Below are positions 49,505-57,331 of a DNA stretch of 64,000 nucleotides, in pieces. The notes below the pieces were generated by a model. That model made no database searches and was not told the DNA's origin. It was given only the letters and a program-made list of their open reading frames with translations. A program made the position numbers and the translations under genes. The DNA comes from Streptomyces nigra (GTDB taxonomy: Bacteria; Actinomycetota; Actinomycetes; Streptomycetales; Streptomycetaceae). Location of the stretch: NCBI RefSeq assembly GCF_003074055.1, contig NZ_CP029043.1, forward strand, positions 6,130,501 through 6,194,500. Direction: 5' to 3'. Position 1 is the first letter of the stretch, and the number at the start of each line of letters is the position of its first letter.

Positions 49505-51338
49505 ACTCGTCGAGCTCGGGCAGCAGTTGCGCGTCGACAGCGTGCGGGCCTCCGCCGCTGCGGGATCGGGGCACCCGACGTCGTCGATGTCCGCGGCCGA
49601 CCTCGTGGCCGTCCTGTTCGCCAACCATCTGCGCTACGACATGGACCGGCCCGAGCACCCCGGCAACGACCGCTTCATCCTCTCCAAGGGCCACGCGTCG
49701 CCGCTGCTGTACTCCGCCTACAAGGCCGCCGGAGCCATCGAGGACGGCGAACTCCTCACCTTCCGCAAGCTCGGCAGCCGCCTCGAAGGACACCCCACGC
49801 CCCGCCGGCTGCCGTACGTGGAGACCGCCACCGGCTCGCTCGGGCAGGGCCTGCCGATCGGCGTCGGCATCGCCCTCGCGGGACGGCGGCTGGAGCACAC
49901 CGGCTACCGCGTGTGGGTGCTGTGCGGCGACAGCGAACTCGCCGAGGGCAGCGTCTGGGAGGCCGCCGAGCACGCCGCGTACGAGGGCCTGGACAACCTC
50001 ACCGCGATCGTCGACGTGAACCGGCTCGGGCAGCGCGGCGCCACCCGGCACGGCCACGACCTCGACGCCTACGCCCGCCGCTTCCAGGCGTTCGGCTGGC
50101 ACACCATCGAGGTCGACGGGCACGACGTGGACGCCGTCGACCGCGCCTACGGCGAGGCCCGCTCCACCACCGGCCAGCCCACCGTCGTCCTCGCCCGCAC
50201 CCTCAAGGGCAAGGGCGTCGCCTCAGTCCAGGACCGCGAGGGCCTGCACGGCAAGCCGCTGCCGGAGGCCGACGAGGCCATCGCCGAACTCGGCGGGCGC
50301 CGCGACCGCACCTTCCACGTCCACGAGCCGCACACCTCGGGCCAGCCGCGCGTCGTACCGTCCGCGGAGACCGAGCTGCCCCGCTGGGAGCTGGGGGAGA
50401 AGGTCGCCACCCGCGACGCCTACGGGCACGCGCTCGCCGCGCTCGGCTCCGGCCGCGGCGACGTCGTCGCCCTCGACGGCGAGGTCAGCGACTCCACGCG
50501 CGCCGAGTTCTTCGCCAAGGAACACCCCGAGCGGTTCTTCGAGTGCTACATCGCCGAACAGCAGCTCGTCGCCGCCGCCGTCGGCCTGGCGGCCCGCGGC
50601 TGGGTGCCGTACGCGTCGACCTTCGCCGCGTTCCTGACCCGCGCCTACGACTTCGTCCGCATGGCCTCCGTGAGCGGGGCCTGCGTCAACCTGGTCGGCT
50701 CGCACGCGGGCGTCTCCATCGGGCAGGACGGGCCCAGCCAGATGGGCCTGGAGGACCTGGCGATGATGCGGGCCGTGTACGGCTCGACCGTGCTGTACCC
50801 GTGCGACGCCAACCAGACCGCGAAGCTCGTCGCCGCCATGGCGGGCCTCGACGGAGTGCGCTACCTGCGCACCTCGCGCGGCGCCGCACCCGTGCTGTAC
50901 GGCCCCGACGAGGAGTTCCCGGTCGGCGGCAGCAAGGTGCTGCGCTCCGGCGAACAGGACCGGCTGACCCTGGTCGCGGCCGGCGTCACCGTCCACGAGG
51001 CGCTCGCCGCCGCCGACACACTGGCCCGCGAGGGCATCGACGTACGGGTGGTCGACCTGTACTCGGTCAAGCCCGTCGACCGCGAGACCCTGCGCCGGGC
51101 CGCCGAGGAGACCGGCTGCCTGGTCACCGTGGAGGACCACCGCGAGGAGGGCGGGCTCGGCGACGCCGTCCTCGACGCCTTCTCCGACGGGCGCCCGGTG
51201 CCCCGGCTGGTGCGCCTGGCCGTGCGGACGATGCCGGGCTCGGCCTCGCCCGACGAGCAGCTGCACGCTGCGGGCATCGACGCCGCGTCCATCGCCTCGG
51301 CCGTCACCCTCCTCGTCGAGGAGGCGGTCGTACGGTGA
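49491..51338 (+). CDS. tkt: transketolase (single-chain, 615 residues)
   Basis: A TPP-dependent enzyme moving two-carbon units in the pentose phosphate pathway. The TPP-binding region is LCGDSELAEGSVWEAAEHAAY and TAIVDVNRLGQ; the N-terminal domain starts STMSAADLVAVLFANHLRYD-like and the transketolase pyrimidine domain with FFECYIAEQQLV follows. Length 615 fits the compact (animal/archaeal-like) class rather than the ~700-residue housekeeping type. The ATG lies inside the end of the upstream gene; the stop overlaps the ligD start by GTGA. This is probably a second transketolase; a DXS-like role is less likely because the DXS-specific insert is missing. Confidence 0.88.
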   Translation: MNTDELVELGQQLRVDSVRASAAAGSGHPTSSMSAADLVAVLFANHLRYDMDRPEHPGNDRFILSKGHASPLLYSAYKAAGAIEDGELLTFRKLGSRLEGHPTPRRLPYVETATGSLGQGLPIGVGIALAGRRLEHTGYRVWVLCGDSELAEGSVWEAAEHAAYEGLDNLTAIVDVNRLGQRGATRHGHDLDAYARRFQAFGWHTIEVDGHDVDAVDRAYGEARSTTGQPTVVLARTLKGKGVASVQDREGLHGKPLPEADEAIAELGGRRDRTFHVHEPHTSGQPRVVPSAETELPRWELGEKVATRDAYGHALAALGSGRGDVVALDGEVSDSTRAEFFAKEHPERFFECYIAEQQLVAAAVGLAARGWVPYASTFAAFLTRAYDFVRMASVSGACVNLVGSHAGVSIGQDGPSQMGLEDLAMMRAVYGSTVLYPCDANQTAKLVAAMAGLDGVRYLRTSRGAAPVLYGPDEEFPVGGSKVLRSGEQDRLTLVAAGVTVHEALAAADTLAREGIDVRVVDLYSVKPVDRETLRRAAEETGCLVTVEDHREEGGLGDAVLDAFSDGRPVPRLVRLAVRTMPGSASPDEQLHAAGIDAASIASAVTLLVEEAVVR

Positions 51339-52270
51339 GCGACGGTGACGGCGCGACGACGGTGCGGGCGGGCCGCCGCACCGTCGAGGTCAAGCGCGTC
51401 GACAAGGTGCTCTTCCCCGGCGGCGGGGGAGCGAAGGAGTACACCAAGGGCGATCTGATCGAGTACCACCGGGCCGTCGCCCCGTACATGCTGCCGCATC
51501 TGCGGGGCCGTCCCCTGATGCTGGAACGGCACCCCGACGGCGTCGACGGCCCCACGTTCATGCAGAAGAACACGCCGGAGCACTACCCGGACTGGATCAC
51601 CCGCGTCGAGGTGCCCAAGGAGGACGGCACGGTCACGCACACCGTCTGCGACGACACGGCCACCCTCGTGTTCCTCGCCGACCAGGCGTGTCTGACCCTG
51701 CACCGCTGGCTGTCGCGGACCGACACCGCGGGCGGCGTGAACCACCCGGACCGGCTCGTGTTCGACCTCGACCCGCCCGGCGACGACTTCGAACAGGTCC
51801 GGGCCGCCGCCCACGCGCTGCACGGGCTCCTGGACGAACTGGAGCTCCCGTCGGCGCCCATGACGACCGGCTCCCGCGGACTGCACGTCGTCGTCCCGCT
51901 CGACGGCCGGGACGACTTCGACACCGTCCGGGACTTCGCGCACGAGGTCGCCGAGGCGCTCGTCGCGGCCCATCCGGACCGGCTGACCACAGCCGCCCGC
52001 AAGAAGGACCGCGGCGACCGCCTCTACCTGGACGTCCAGCGCAACGCCTACGCGCAGACCGCCGTCGCCCCCTACACCGTCCGCGCCCGGCCCGGCGCCC
52101 CCGTCGCCACCCCCGTGGCCTGGGACGCCGTCGACGACCCGGAGCTGCACGCCCGCCGCTGGACCATCGCCGACGCCGTCGAGCAGGCCGCCACCGAGCC
52201 CTGGGCGGAGCTCGGCCGCGCCCGCGCCCTCGGCCCGGCCCGCCGCCGGCTCGCGACCCTGCGTGACTGA
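51335..52270 (+). CDS. ligD: LigD-type polymerase (non-homologous DNA end-joining primase/polymerase)
   Basis: 311 residues, only the primase-polymerase domain of the LigD family. Catalytic carboxylates are Asp144 and Asp146 in VFDLDPPGDD; TTGSRGLHVVVPL and LDVQRNAYAQT complete the signature. N-terminal KRVDKVLFPGGGG is also typical. It would insert nucleotides at DNA ends with Ku. Ligase and nuclease domains are absent, so it must work with a separate ligase. GTG start overlaps the transketolase stop. It ends 78 bp before the gas-vesicle operon. Confidence 0.93.
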   Translation: MSDGDGATTVRAGRRTVEVKRVDKVLFPGGGGAKEYTKGDLIEYHRAVAPYMLPHLRGRPLMLERHPDGVDGPTFMQKNTPEHYPDWITRVEVPKEDGTVTHTVCDDTATLVFLADQACLTLHRWLSRTDTAGGVNHPDRLVFDLDPPGDDFEQVRAAAHALHGLLDELELPSAPMTTGSRGLHVVVPLDGRDDFDTVRDFAHEVAEALVAAHPDRLTTAARKKDRGDRLYLDVQRNAYAQTAVAPYTVRARPGAPVATPVAWDAVDDPELHARRWTIADAVEQAATEPWAELGRARALGPARRRLATLRD

Positions 52271-52348
52271 CCACCGGACGCACCGTCACTGTTCGAACCG
52301 AGCCGGTTTACCGAGCGCTTTCCGGGCCACACGGCGTAGGAGGCGCCC
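52271..52348 (+). promoter_or_regulatory. gvp operon upstream region with overlapping inverted repeats
   Basis: The 78-bp gap holds the perfect palindrome GTTCGAAC (52291-52298) overlapping AACCG-AGC-CGGTT (52296-52308). AGGAGG (52338-52343) precedes the gvpO ATG. The inverted repeats could be operators or part of the promoter; no Streptomyces sigma-B consensus is clear. The GAAC order does not match the LexA box. Confidence 0.5.
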
Positions 52349-52678
52349 ATGAATGATTCACAGAACACATCCAAGTCATCCAGACGGCAGACGGACGGGA
52401 CGGGCAAGGGGCCGACCCCGATGGAGGTCCTGCGCGAGGCGCGGGCCCAGCTCGCCGAGCTCACCGGCATGGAAGCGGAGACCGTGACGTCCTTCGATCG
52501 CACGGAGGACGGCTGGACCCTCGAAGTCGAGGTCCTGGAGCTGTCCCGCGTCCCCGACACGATGAGCCTCATGGCGAGCTACCAGGTCGAACTGGACTCC
52601 GAGGGGCAGCTCACCGGATACCGGCGTCTGGGCCGGTACGAGCGGGGGCGTTCCGACGCCCGGCGCGGTGGCCGCTAG
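52349..52678 (+). CDS. gvpO: gas vesicle protein GvpO
   Basis: 109 residues. A flexible polar N-terminus (first ~22 residues) precedes the conserved GvpO domain: MEVLREARAQLAELTGMEAETV and GWTLEVEVLELSRVPDTMSLMASYQVELDSEGQL. GvpO is required for vesicle formation and may influence gvp expression in haloarchaea. First gene of the gvpOAFGYZJLSK operon typical of Streptomyces. ATG preceded by AGGAGG. Confidence 0.95.
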   Translation: MNDSQNTSKSSRRQTDGTGKGPTPMEVLREARAQLAELTGMEAETVTSFDRTEDGWTLEVEVLELSRVPDTMSLMASYQVELDSEGQLTGYRRLGRYERGRSDARRGGR

Positions 52679-52732
52679 GCCCGCGCACCCACGCCCAGCA
52701 CACCGTCCCCGAGACAAGGAGGAACGGTCCGA

Positions 52733-53158
52733 ATGACCGTTGTCCCGGCACAGCAGACCGGCGGCGGAGGCGGCAGCAGCGGCCTCTACGACGTACTTGA
52801 GCTTGTACTCGACAGGGGACTCGTCATCGACGCGTTCATCAGGGTGTCCCTGGTCGGAATCGAGATCCTGAAGATCGACGTCCGGGTCGTCGTGGCCAGC
52901 GTCGACACCTACCTGCGCTTCGCCGAGGCGTGCAACCGGCTCGACCTGGAGTCGGGCCCCAACAAGAGCCCCGGCCTGCCGGAGATCGTCGGTGAGGTCA
53001 CCGAGTCCGGCGCGCGCGGCAAGTCCAAGGGCGCTCTCTCCGGAGCCGCCGAGACCATCTCCGACGCCTTCAAGCAGGCCCGCGAGGAAGACACCGAGGA
53101 GCGCCCGCGGCGCGCCCGTAAGTCGACGGCCTCGCGCCGGAAGGAGGAGCAGGAGTGA
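52733..53158 (+). CDS. gvpA: gas vesicle structural protein GvpA with extended basic C-terminus
   Basis: 141 residues. The conserved shell segment LYDVLELVLDRGLVIDAFIRVSLVGIEILKIDVRVVVASVDTYLRFAEA covers about residues 18-68 and forms the amphipathic ribs of the vesicle wall. Canonical GvpA is about 70 residues; here a further ~70 residues follow, ending in the very basic and acidic RPRRARKSTASRRKEEQE. GGAGGA-type site upstream. The stop overlaps the gvpF GTG. Of three GvpA-family proteins in the cluster this is the best match to the major shell protein. Confidence 0.93.
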   Translation: MTVVPAQQTGGGGGSSGLYDVLELVLDRGLVIDAFIRVSLVGIEILKIDVRVVVASVDTYLRFAEACNRLDLESGPNKSPGLPEIVGEVTESGARGKSKGALSGAAETISDAFKQAREEDTEERPRRARKSTASRRKEEQE

Positions 53159-53940
53159 GCACGTACGTGTACGGCATCACCGCGAGCTCGCACCCCGACC
53201 TCCCCGAGGACATGGGCGGCGTCGGCGACCCGGCACGGCCCGTGCGGATCCTCGAGGCGGGCCGGCTGGCCGCCGTGGTCAGCGACGCCCCCGAGGGGCT
53301 GCGGCCCAAGCGCAGGGAACTGCTCGCCCACTCCAACGTGCTCGCCGAGACGGGCGCCGCGGGGTGTGTGCTGCCGATGCGCTTCGGCAGCGTGGCGCCC
53401 GACGACGACGCGGTCGTCTCCGTGCTCGAGGAGCGCGCCGAGCACTACGCGGAGCGGCTGGACGCGCTGGAGGGCAAGGACGAGTACAACGTCAAGGCCA
53501 ACCACGCGGAGGAGGCGGTCCTGCACCGCGTCCTGTCGGAGAACCCCCAGCTGCGAGCCATGACGGAGGCCAACCGGCAGGCGGGCGGCGGCAGTTACGA
53601 CGACCGGCTGCGGCTCGGCGAGATGGTGGCCGCGGCCGTCAAGGAACAGGAGGCACGGGACGCCACCGATGTGCGGCACACGCTGGAACCGGCCGCCGCC
53701 GCCGTCAACGTGGGCCCCGACTCCTCGGGCTGGCTCGCCAACGTGTCCTTCCTGGTCGCCCGGGACGAGGCGGACGTCTTCCTCGCCGCGGTCGAGCAGC
53801 TGCGCAAGGGCCACCCGCACCTCGAGGTACGGCTCAACGGCCCGCTGCCGCCCTACAGCTTCGTCGAGCCGGGTCCCGGTGACTCCGGTCTCGCCGAGGC
53901 CGCCGGCGGCGCCGGGGCGGGTGAGGTCGCCAGGGAGTGA
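53155..53940 (+). CDS. gvpF: gas vesicle protein GvpF (GvpF/L family)
   Basis: 261 residues. It starts STYVYGITASSHPDLPEDM, contains the family pattern VLPMRFGSVAPDDDAV and the coiled region LGEMVAAAVKEQEARDA, and ends with LAEVRLNGPLPPYSFV-type strand LEVRLNGPLPPYSF. GvpF contacts GvpA and is thought to nucleate or chaperone assembly. It overlaps gvpA by GTGA. A second GvpF/L protein (GvpL) is found later in the operon. Confidence 0.94.
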   Translation: MSTYVYGITASSHPDLPEDMGGVGDPARPVRILEAGRLAAVVSDAPEGLRPKRRELLAHSNVLAETGAAGCVLPMRFGSVAPDDDAVVSVLEERAEHYAERLDALEGKDEYNVKANHAEEAVLHRVLSENPQLRAMTEANRQAGGGSYDDRLRLGEMVAAAVKEQEARDATDVRHTLEPAAAAVNVGPDSSGWLANVSFLVARDEADVFLAAVEQLRKGHPHLEVRLNGPLPPYSFVEPGPGDSGLAEAAGGAGAGEVARE

Positions 53941-53943
53941 GCC

Positions 53944-54204
53944 ATGGGACTCATCGGAGAGATCCTGCTGCTGCCGTTCGCTCCGGCGCGCGGCAGCGGC
54001 TGGGTCATCAAGAAGGTGCTGGAGGAGGCCGAACGCCTCTACTACGACCCGAGTGCCGTGCGGGCCGAACTGGCACGGCTGGAGGAGCAGTTGACGTCGG
54101 GCGAGATCGATGAGGAGGAATTCGACCGCCGGGAGGACGAACTGCTCGACCGGCTCGACACAGGACTCCGCGCAGGCTACGGGAACGGCGACAGGACGGC
54201 ATGA
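53944..54204 (+). CDS. gvpG: gas vesicle protein GvpG
   Basis: 86 residues: GLIGEILLLPFAPARGSGWVIKKVLEEAERLYYDPSAVRAELARLEEQ is the conserved GvpG N-terminal amphipathic and coiled-coil part, followed by a helix LTSGEIDEEEFDRREDELLDRL. It is an accessory assembly protein. It starts 3 bp after gvpF and its stop overlaps the gvpY ATG (ATGA). Confidence 0.95.
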   Translation: MGLIGEILLLPFAPARGSGWVIKKVLEEAERLYYDPSAVRAELARLEEQLTSGEIDEEEFDRREDELLDRLDTGLRAGYGNGDRTA

Positions 54205-54848
54205 TGAACCGAGTTGGACTGGGCCTCGCGATAGGGGCCGGATACGTCCTCGGACGGACGAAGAAGGCCAAGATGGCCTTGGCGGTGGGCAGTCTCGTCG
54301 CCGGCAAGAAGCTGAACCTCACCCCGAAGGCGCTGGCCGAGCTGGTCACCACGCAGCTGGCGGGCAACCCGCAGTTCAAGGAGCTCGGCGACCAGCTGCG
54401 GCAGGATCTGAGCGGGGTCGGCAAGGCCGCCTCCGGGGCTCTCGTCGAGCGGCAGATCGCAGCGCTCGCCGATCGACTGCACGGCCGTACCGCCGAGGTG
54501 CGCGAGCAGCTGGCGGGCGGCGGCTCCGACGACGACCGTGACGAGGACGCCTACGACGACGAGGACGAGGCCCCCGAGGACGAGGAGCCGCGCGCCGACG
54601 ACGACGAGGCGGAGCACGACGACGAGGCCGGGGACGACGGGGAGCGCGAGGAGCGGGCCCCGGCGAGGAAGGCAGCCAAGAAGGCGCCGGCCAAGAAGGC
54701 CGCGAAGAAGGCTCCGGCGAAGAAGGCGGCGGCCAAGAAGACCGCTCCCGCCAAGAAGACGGCGGCGAAGAAGACCGGCTCCGCGCGGTCCGCGGCCCGC
54801 AGGACGTCGGGCGGCGCGCGGCGGTCCGAGGGTGGTGACGCAGCATGA
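54201..54848 (+). CDS. gvpY: gas vesicle accessory protein GvpY, acidic segment plus histone-like Lys/Ala tail
   Basis: 215 residues. Residues 1-105 are the conserved GvpY part: LAIGAGYVLGRTKKAKMALA and KLNLTPKALAELVTTQL. Residues 109-151 are almost all Asp/Glu. Residues 152-208 are repeats of AAKKAPAKK, resembling histone H1 C-terminal tails. The two oppositely charged blocks in one chain could fold back on each other, or bind other partners, including nucleic acid. Function of GvpY is unknown; it occurs in actinobacterial gvp clusters only. Overlaps gvpG and gvpZ by ATGA. Confidence 0.9.
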   Translation: MMNRVGLGLAIGAGYVLGRTKKAKMALAVGSLVAGKKLNLTPKALAELVTTQLAGNPQFKELGDQLRQDLSGVGKAASGALVERQIAALADRLHGRTAEVREQLAGGGSDDDRDEDAYDDEDEAPEDEEPRADDDEAEHDDEAGDDGEREERAPARKAAKKAPAKKAAKKAPAKKAAAKKTAPAKKTAAKKTGSARSAARRTSGGARRSEGGDAA

Positions 54849-56029
54849 CCGAGACACTCGGATCCGCGGGCTCCGCGGCCGGCGGGGCGGCCAAGAAGCA
54901 GCCCCTGTCCGACCTCGCGCACAGCGAGGCCGCCGACCGGCTCAAGAGCGAGGTGCAGGACTACCTCGCCGCCCAGGCCCAGCGTCTGCTCGTCGGCACC
55001 GGCCGCAAGCTCGGCGAGGCCACCGGCAAGCTCAACGACATCGCCGAGGGCAACAGCCCGGGCTTCGCCAAGCTTGCCCTCGACGGCGGCAAGAAGCTCG
55101 CCGAGGGCAAGGGCCCGGTGCGCAGCGCGCTGGAGGTCGGCGCGGGCCGCGCCAAGGACAGCGTGGTCGGCGCGTTCAAGAACCTCGGCGGCAAGGGCGG
55201 CAAGGGCAAGGGCAAGAAGGCCGGCAACAAGCCCACCGTCATCATCGAGTACGTCGACGTCGGTGTGCCGCTGCGGACCGCCTACGACCAGTGGACGCAG
55301 TACCAGGACTTCAGCACCTTCGCCAAGGGCGTCAAGAGCGCCAACCGCGCCGACGACACCCACTCCGACTGGCAGGGCAAGATCTGGTGGTCCAGCCGCA
55401 GCTGGAAGGCGCAGACCACCGAGCAGGTGCCTGACCAGAAGATCGCCTGGACCTCCGAGGGCGCCAAGGGCACGACCAAGGGCGTCGTCACCTTCCACCA
55501 GCTCGCGGAGAACCTCACCCGCGTCCTGCTCGTGATCGAGTACTACCCCTCCGGGTTCTTCGAGAAGACCGGCAACATCTGGCGGGCCCAGGGCCGCCGG
55601 GTCCGGCTCGACTTGAAGAACTACGTCCGCTTCATCACCCTCAAGGGAGAGGCGGAGGACGGCTGGCGCGGCGAGATCAGCGACGGCGAGGTCGTCCGCA
55701 GCCACGAGGACGCGGTCGAGGAGGAGGAGCAGGAGCAGGAGCGCGAGGACGGCGAGGCCCGCGACGAGGAAGACGAGCCCGACGCGTACGCCGAGGACTC
55801 CGAGGACGACGGCGAACACGCCGACGAGGAGGAGCCCGAGGGCGAGTACGAGGACGAGCCCGAGGACGACGAGGCCTACGAGGAGGAGCCCGAGGACGCC
55901 TACGAGGACGAGGGCGAACCGGAGGACGGCTACGAGGACGAGGAGGAGCCGGAGGCCGAGTACGAGGACGAGCCCGAGGACCAGCCCGAGGACGACGAGG
56001 AGCCCGCGCGCGGCAGGAGCCGGCGATGA
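54845..56029 (+). CDS. gvpZ: gas vesicle accessory protein GvpZ, SRPBCC domain with long acidic C-terminal tail
   Basis: 394 residues. Residues 20-115 form a helical region with repeated GAT GKLNDIAEG-type segments; 118-128 is a Gly/Lys linker (GGKGKGKKAG); 130-270 is a SRPBCC/START-like cavity (IIEYVDVGVPLRTAYDQWTQYQDF, IEYYPSGFFEKTGNIWRAQ). Residues 288-386 are a nearly pure Glu/Asp/Pro/Tyr tail in repeats of EYEDEPED. The SRPBCC part may bind a lipid or hydrophobic peptide such as GvpA. The acidic tail could bind the Lys-rich tail of GvpY. Function is not known experimentally. Confidence 0.9.
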   Translation: MTETLGSAGSAAGGAAKKQPLSDLAHSEAADRLKSEVQDYLAAQAQRLLVGTGRKLGEATGKLNDIAEGNSPGFAKLALDGGKKLAEGKGPVRSALEVGAGRAKDSVVGAFKNLGGKGGKGKGKKAGNKPTVIIEYVDVGVPLRTAYDQWTQYQDFSTFAKGVKSANRADDTHSDWQGKIWWSSRSWKAQTTEQVPDQKIAWTSEGAKGTTKGVVTFHQLAENLTRVLLVIEYYPSGFFEKTGNIWRAQGRRVRLDLKNYVRFITLKGEAEDGWRGEISDGEVVRSHEDAVEEEEQEQEREDGEARDEEDEPDAYAEDSEDDGEHADEEEPEGEYEDEPEDDEAYEEEPEDAYEDEGEPEDGYEDEEEPEAEYEDEPEDQPEDDEEPARGRSRR

Positions 56030-56355
56030 CCACGCCGAGCAGGCTCCCGGATCCCTACGGTCAGGGCGGCGGAGCCAACCTCGCCGACATCCTCGAGCGG
56101 GTGCTCGACAAGGGCGTGGTGATCGCGGGCGACATCCGGATCAACCTGCTCGACATCGAGCTGCTCACGATCAAACTGCGGCTGATCGTCGCCTCCGTCG
56201 ACAAGGCGAAGGAGATGGGCATCGACTGGTGGGAGGACGACCCCGCCCTGTCCTCCCGTGCCCGGCACAACGAACTCGCCCGGGAGAACGCCGAGTTGCG
56301 TGAGCGACTGGCCCAGCTGGAGCCGGCCGGGCCCCAGCGGGAGGAGGCCCCATGA
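56026..56355 (+). CDS. gvpJ: gas vesicle protein GvpJ (GvpA family)
   Basis: 109 residues. The GvpA-family core is NLADILERVLDKGVVIAGDIRINLLDIELLTIKLRLIVASVDKAKEMG, followed by IDWWEDDPAL, which is typical of GvpJ and not of GvpA. It is a minor shell-related protein implicated in nucleating or shaping the vesicle. C-terminal coiled region LARENAELRERLAQLE. Overlaps gvpZ and gvpL by ATGA. Confidence 0.93.
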   Translation: MTTPSRLPDPYGQGGGANLADILERVLDKGVVIAGDIRINLLDIELLTIKLRLIVASVDKAKEMGIDWWEDDPALSSRARHNELARENAELRERLAQLEPAGPQREEAP

Positions 56356-57146
56356 GCGGTCTGCGCTATGTGTACGCCGTCTGCCATCCCTACGAGTCCC
56401 CCCTCCAGCGCCAGCTGTCGGGGGTCGCGGGTGCCCCGCCGAAGCGGCTCACCCACCATGGGCTGGTCGCCGTCCTCAGCACCGTGCCCGAGCACGAGTT
56501 CACCGAGGAGGCGCTGCGCGCCAACCTGGAGGACCTCGACTGGCTCACGGCCACGGCCCGCGCGCACCAGCAGGTGATCGACGCCCTCACGGCCGTCACC
56601 ACCCCGCTGCCGCTGCGCATGGCGACCGTGTTCCGCGACGACAGCGGCGTACGCAGCATGATCGAGGCCCGCGAGGAGGAGCTGCGGCGCGTCCTGGACC
56701 GGCTCGCGGGCCGGGTCGAGTGGGGCGTGAAGGTGTACGTCGAGCGGCCGCCGGAGTCCTCCGCCGAGGCGGAGGGCGCCGCGCGGCCCGCCGCGAAGCC
56801 CGTCTCGGGCCGCGACTATCTGCGCCGCCGCCGCGACCAGACGCGGGCCCACGACGACGTGTGGCAGCGGGCCTCGGAGTTCTCCGAGCGGCTGCACGGG
56901 ACGCTCGCGGCGTTCGCCGAGGACTCCCGGCTGCACGCCCCGCAGAACTCCGCGCTCTCCGGCGCCACCGGCCAGAACGTGCTCAACGCCGCCTACCTGG
57001 TGTCGCGCGCCGACTCCGAGGAGTTCGTGGAGCTGGTGGACCGGGAGAAGGACGACGTGCCCGGCATCCGGGTCGAACTCACCGGGCCGTGGGCCGCGTA
57101 CTCCTTCGCCGGCGAGTTCGCCGAGGACCCGGGGGTGGAGTCGTGA
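56352..57146 (+). CDS. gvpL: gas vesicle protein GvpL (GvpF/L family)
   Basis: 264 residues. Starts LRYVYAVCHPYESPLQRQL, with PLPLRMATVFRDDSGV and a coiled-coil middle (REEELRRVLDRLAGRVEWGVKVYVE), ending VRVELTGPWAAYSF-type strand. It belongs to the same family as GvpF but is more distant from GvpA-binding members. It is an accessory assembly protein. Overlaps gvpJ and gvpS. Confidence 0.94.
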   Translation: MSGLRYVYAVCHPYESPLQRQLSGVAGAPPKRLTHHGLVAVLSTVPEHEFTEEALRANLEDLDWLTATARAHQQVIDALTAVTTPLPLRMATVFRDDSGVRSMIEAREEELRRVLDRLAGRVEWGVKVYVERPPESSAEAEGAARPAAKPVSGRDYLRRRRDQTRAHDDVWQRASEFSERLHGTLAAFAEDSRLHAPQNSALSGATGQNVLNAAYLVSRADSEEFVELVDREKDDVPGIRVELTGPWAAYSFAGEFAEDPGVES

Positions 57147-57331
57147 CCGTCGTCGAACGGCGTGAGATCGCCCTGGTGGACCTGCTCGACCGGCTGCTCG
57201 CCGGCGGTGTGGTCGTCAAGGGTGACATCACACTGCGCATCGCCGACGTCGACCTCGTCCGTATCGACCTGAACGCGCTGATCAGCTCGGTCAACGAGCA
57301 GGTCCCGTCGCCCTGGGGGGACCAGCCGTGA
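57143..57331 (+). CDS. gvpS: gas vesicle protein GvpS (small GvpA-family protein)
   Basis: 62 residues: IALVDLLDRLLAGGVVVKGDITLRIADVDLVRIDLNALISSVNEQ is a short GvpA-like core, lacking the C-terminal extension of GvpA and the WWED of GvpJ. Probably a minor shell or tip component. GTG start overlapping gvpL (GTGA); stop overlaps gvpK. Confidence 0.92.
   Translation: MTVVERREIALVDLLDRLLAGGVVVKGDITLRIADVDLVRIDLNALISSVNEQVPSPWGDQP

Noticed and set aside
52291..52298. GTTCGAAC upstream of gvpO as a LexA box
   Set aside because: The SOS core needs GAAC-N4-GTTC; here the half sites are in the opposite order and directly abutting, so I list it only as a generic palindrome.
54656..54830. Repeated AAGAAGGC-like DNA suspected as a repeat array or CRISPR
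   Set aside because: The periodicity follows codons for AAKKAPAKK in GvpY; there are no spacers or constant repeats, so it is protein-level repetition.
55700..56010. GAGGACGAG-type DNA repeat
   Set aside because: It encodes the acidic tail of GvpZ with variable units; it is coding and not a mobile or CRISPR repeat.
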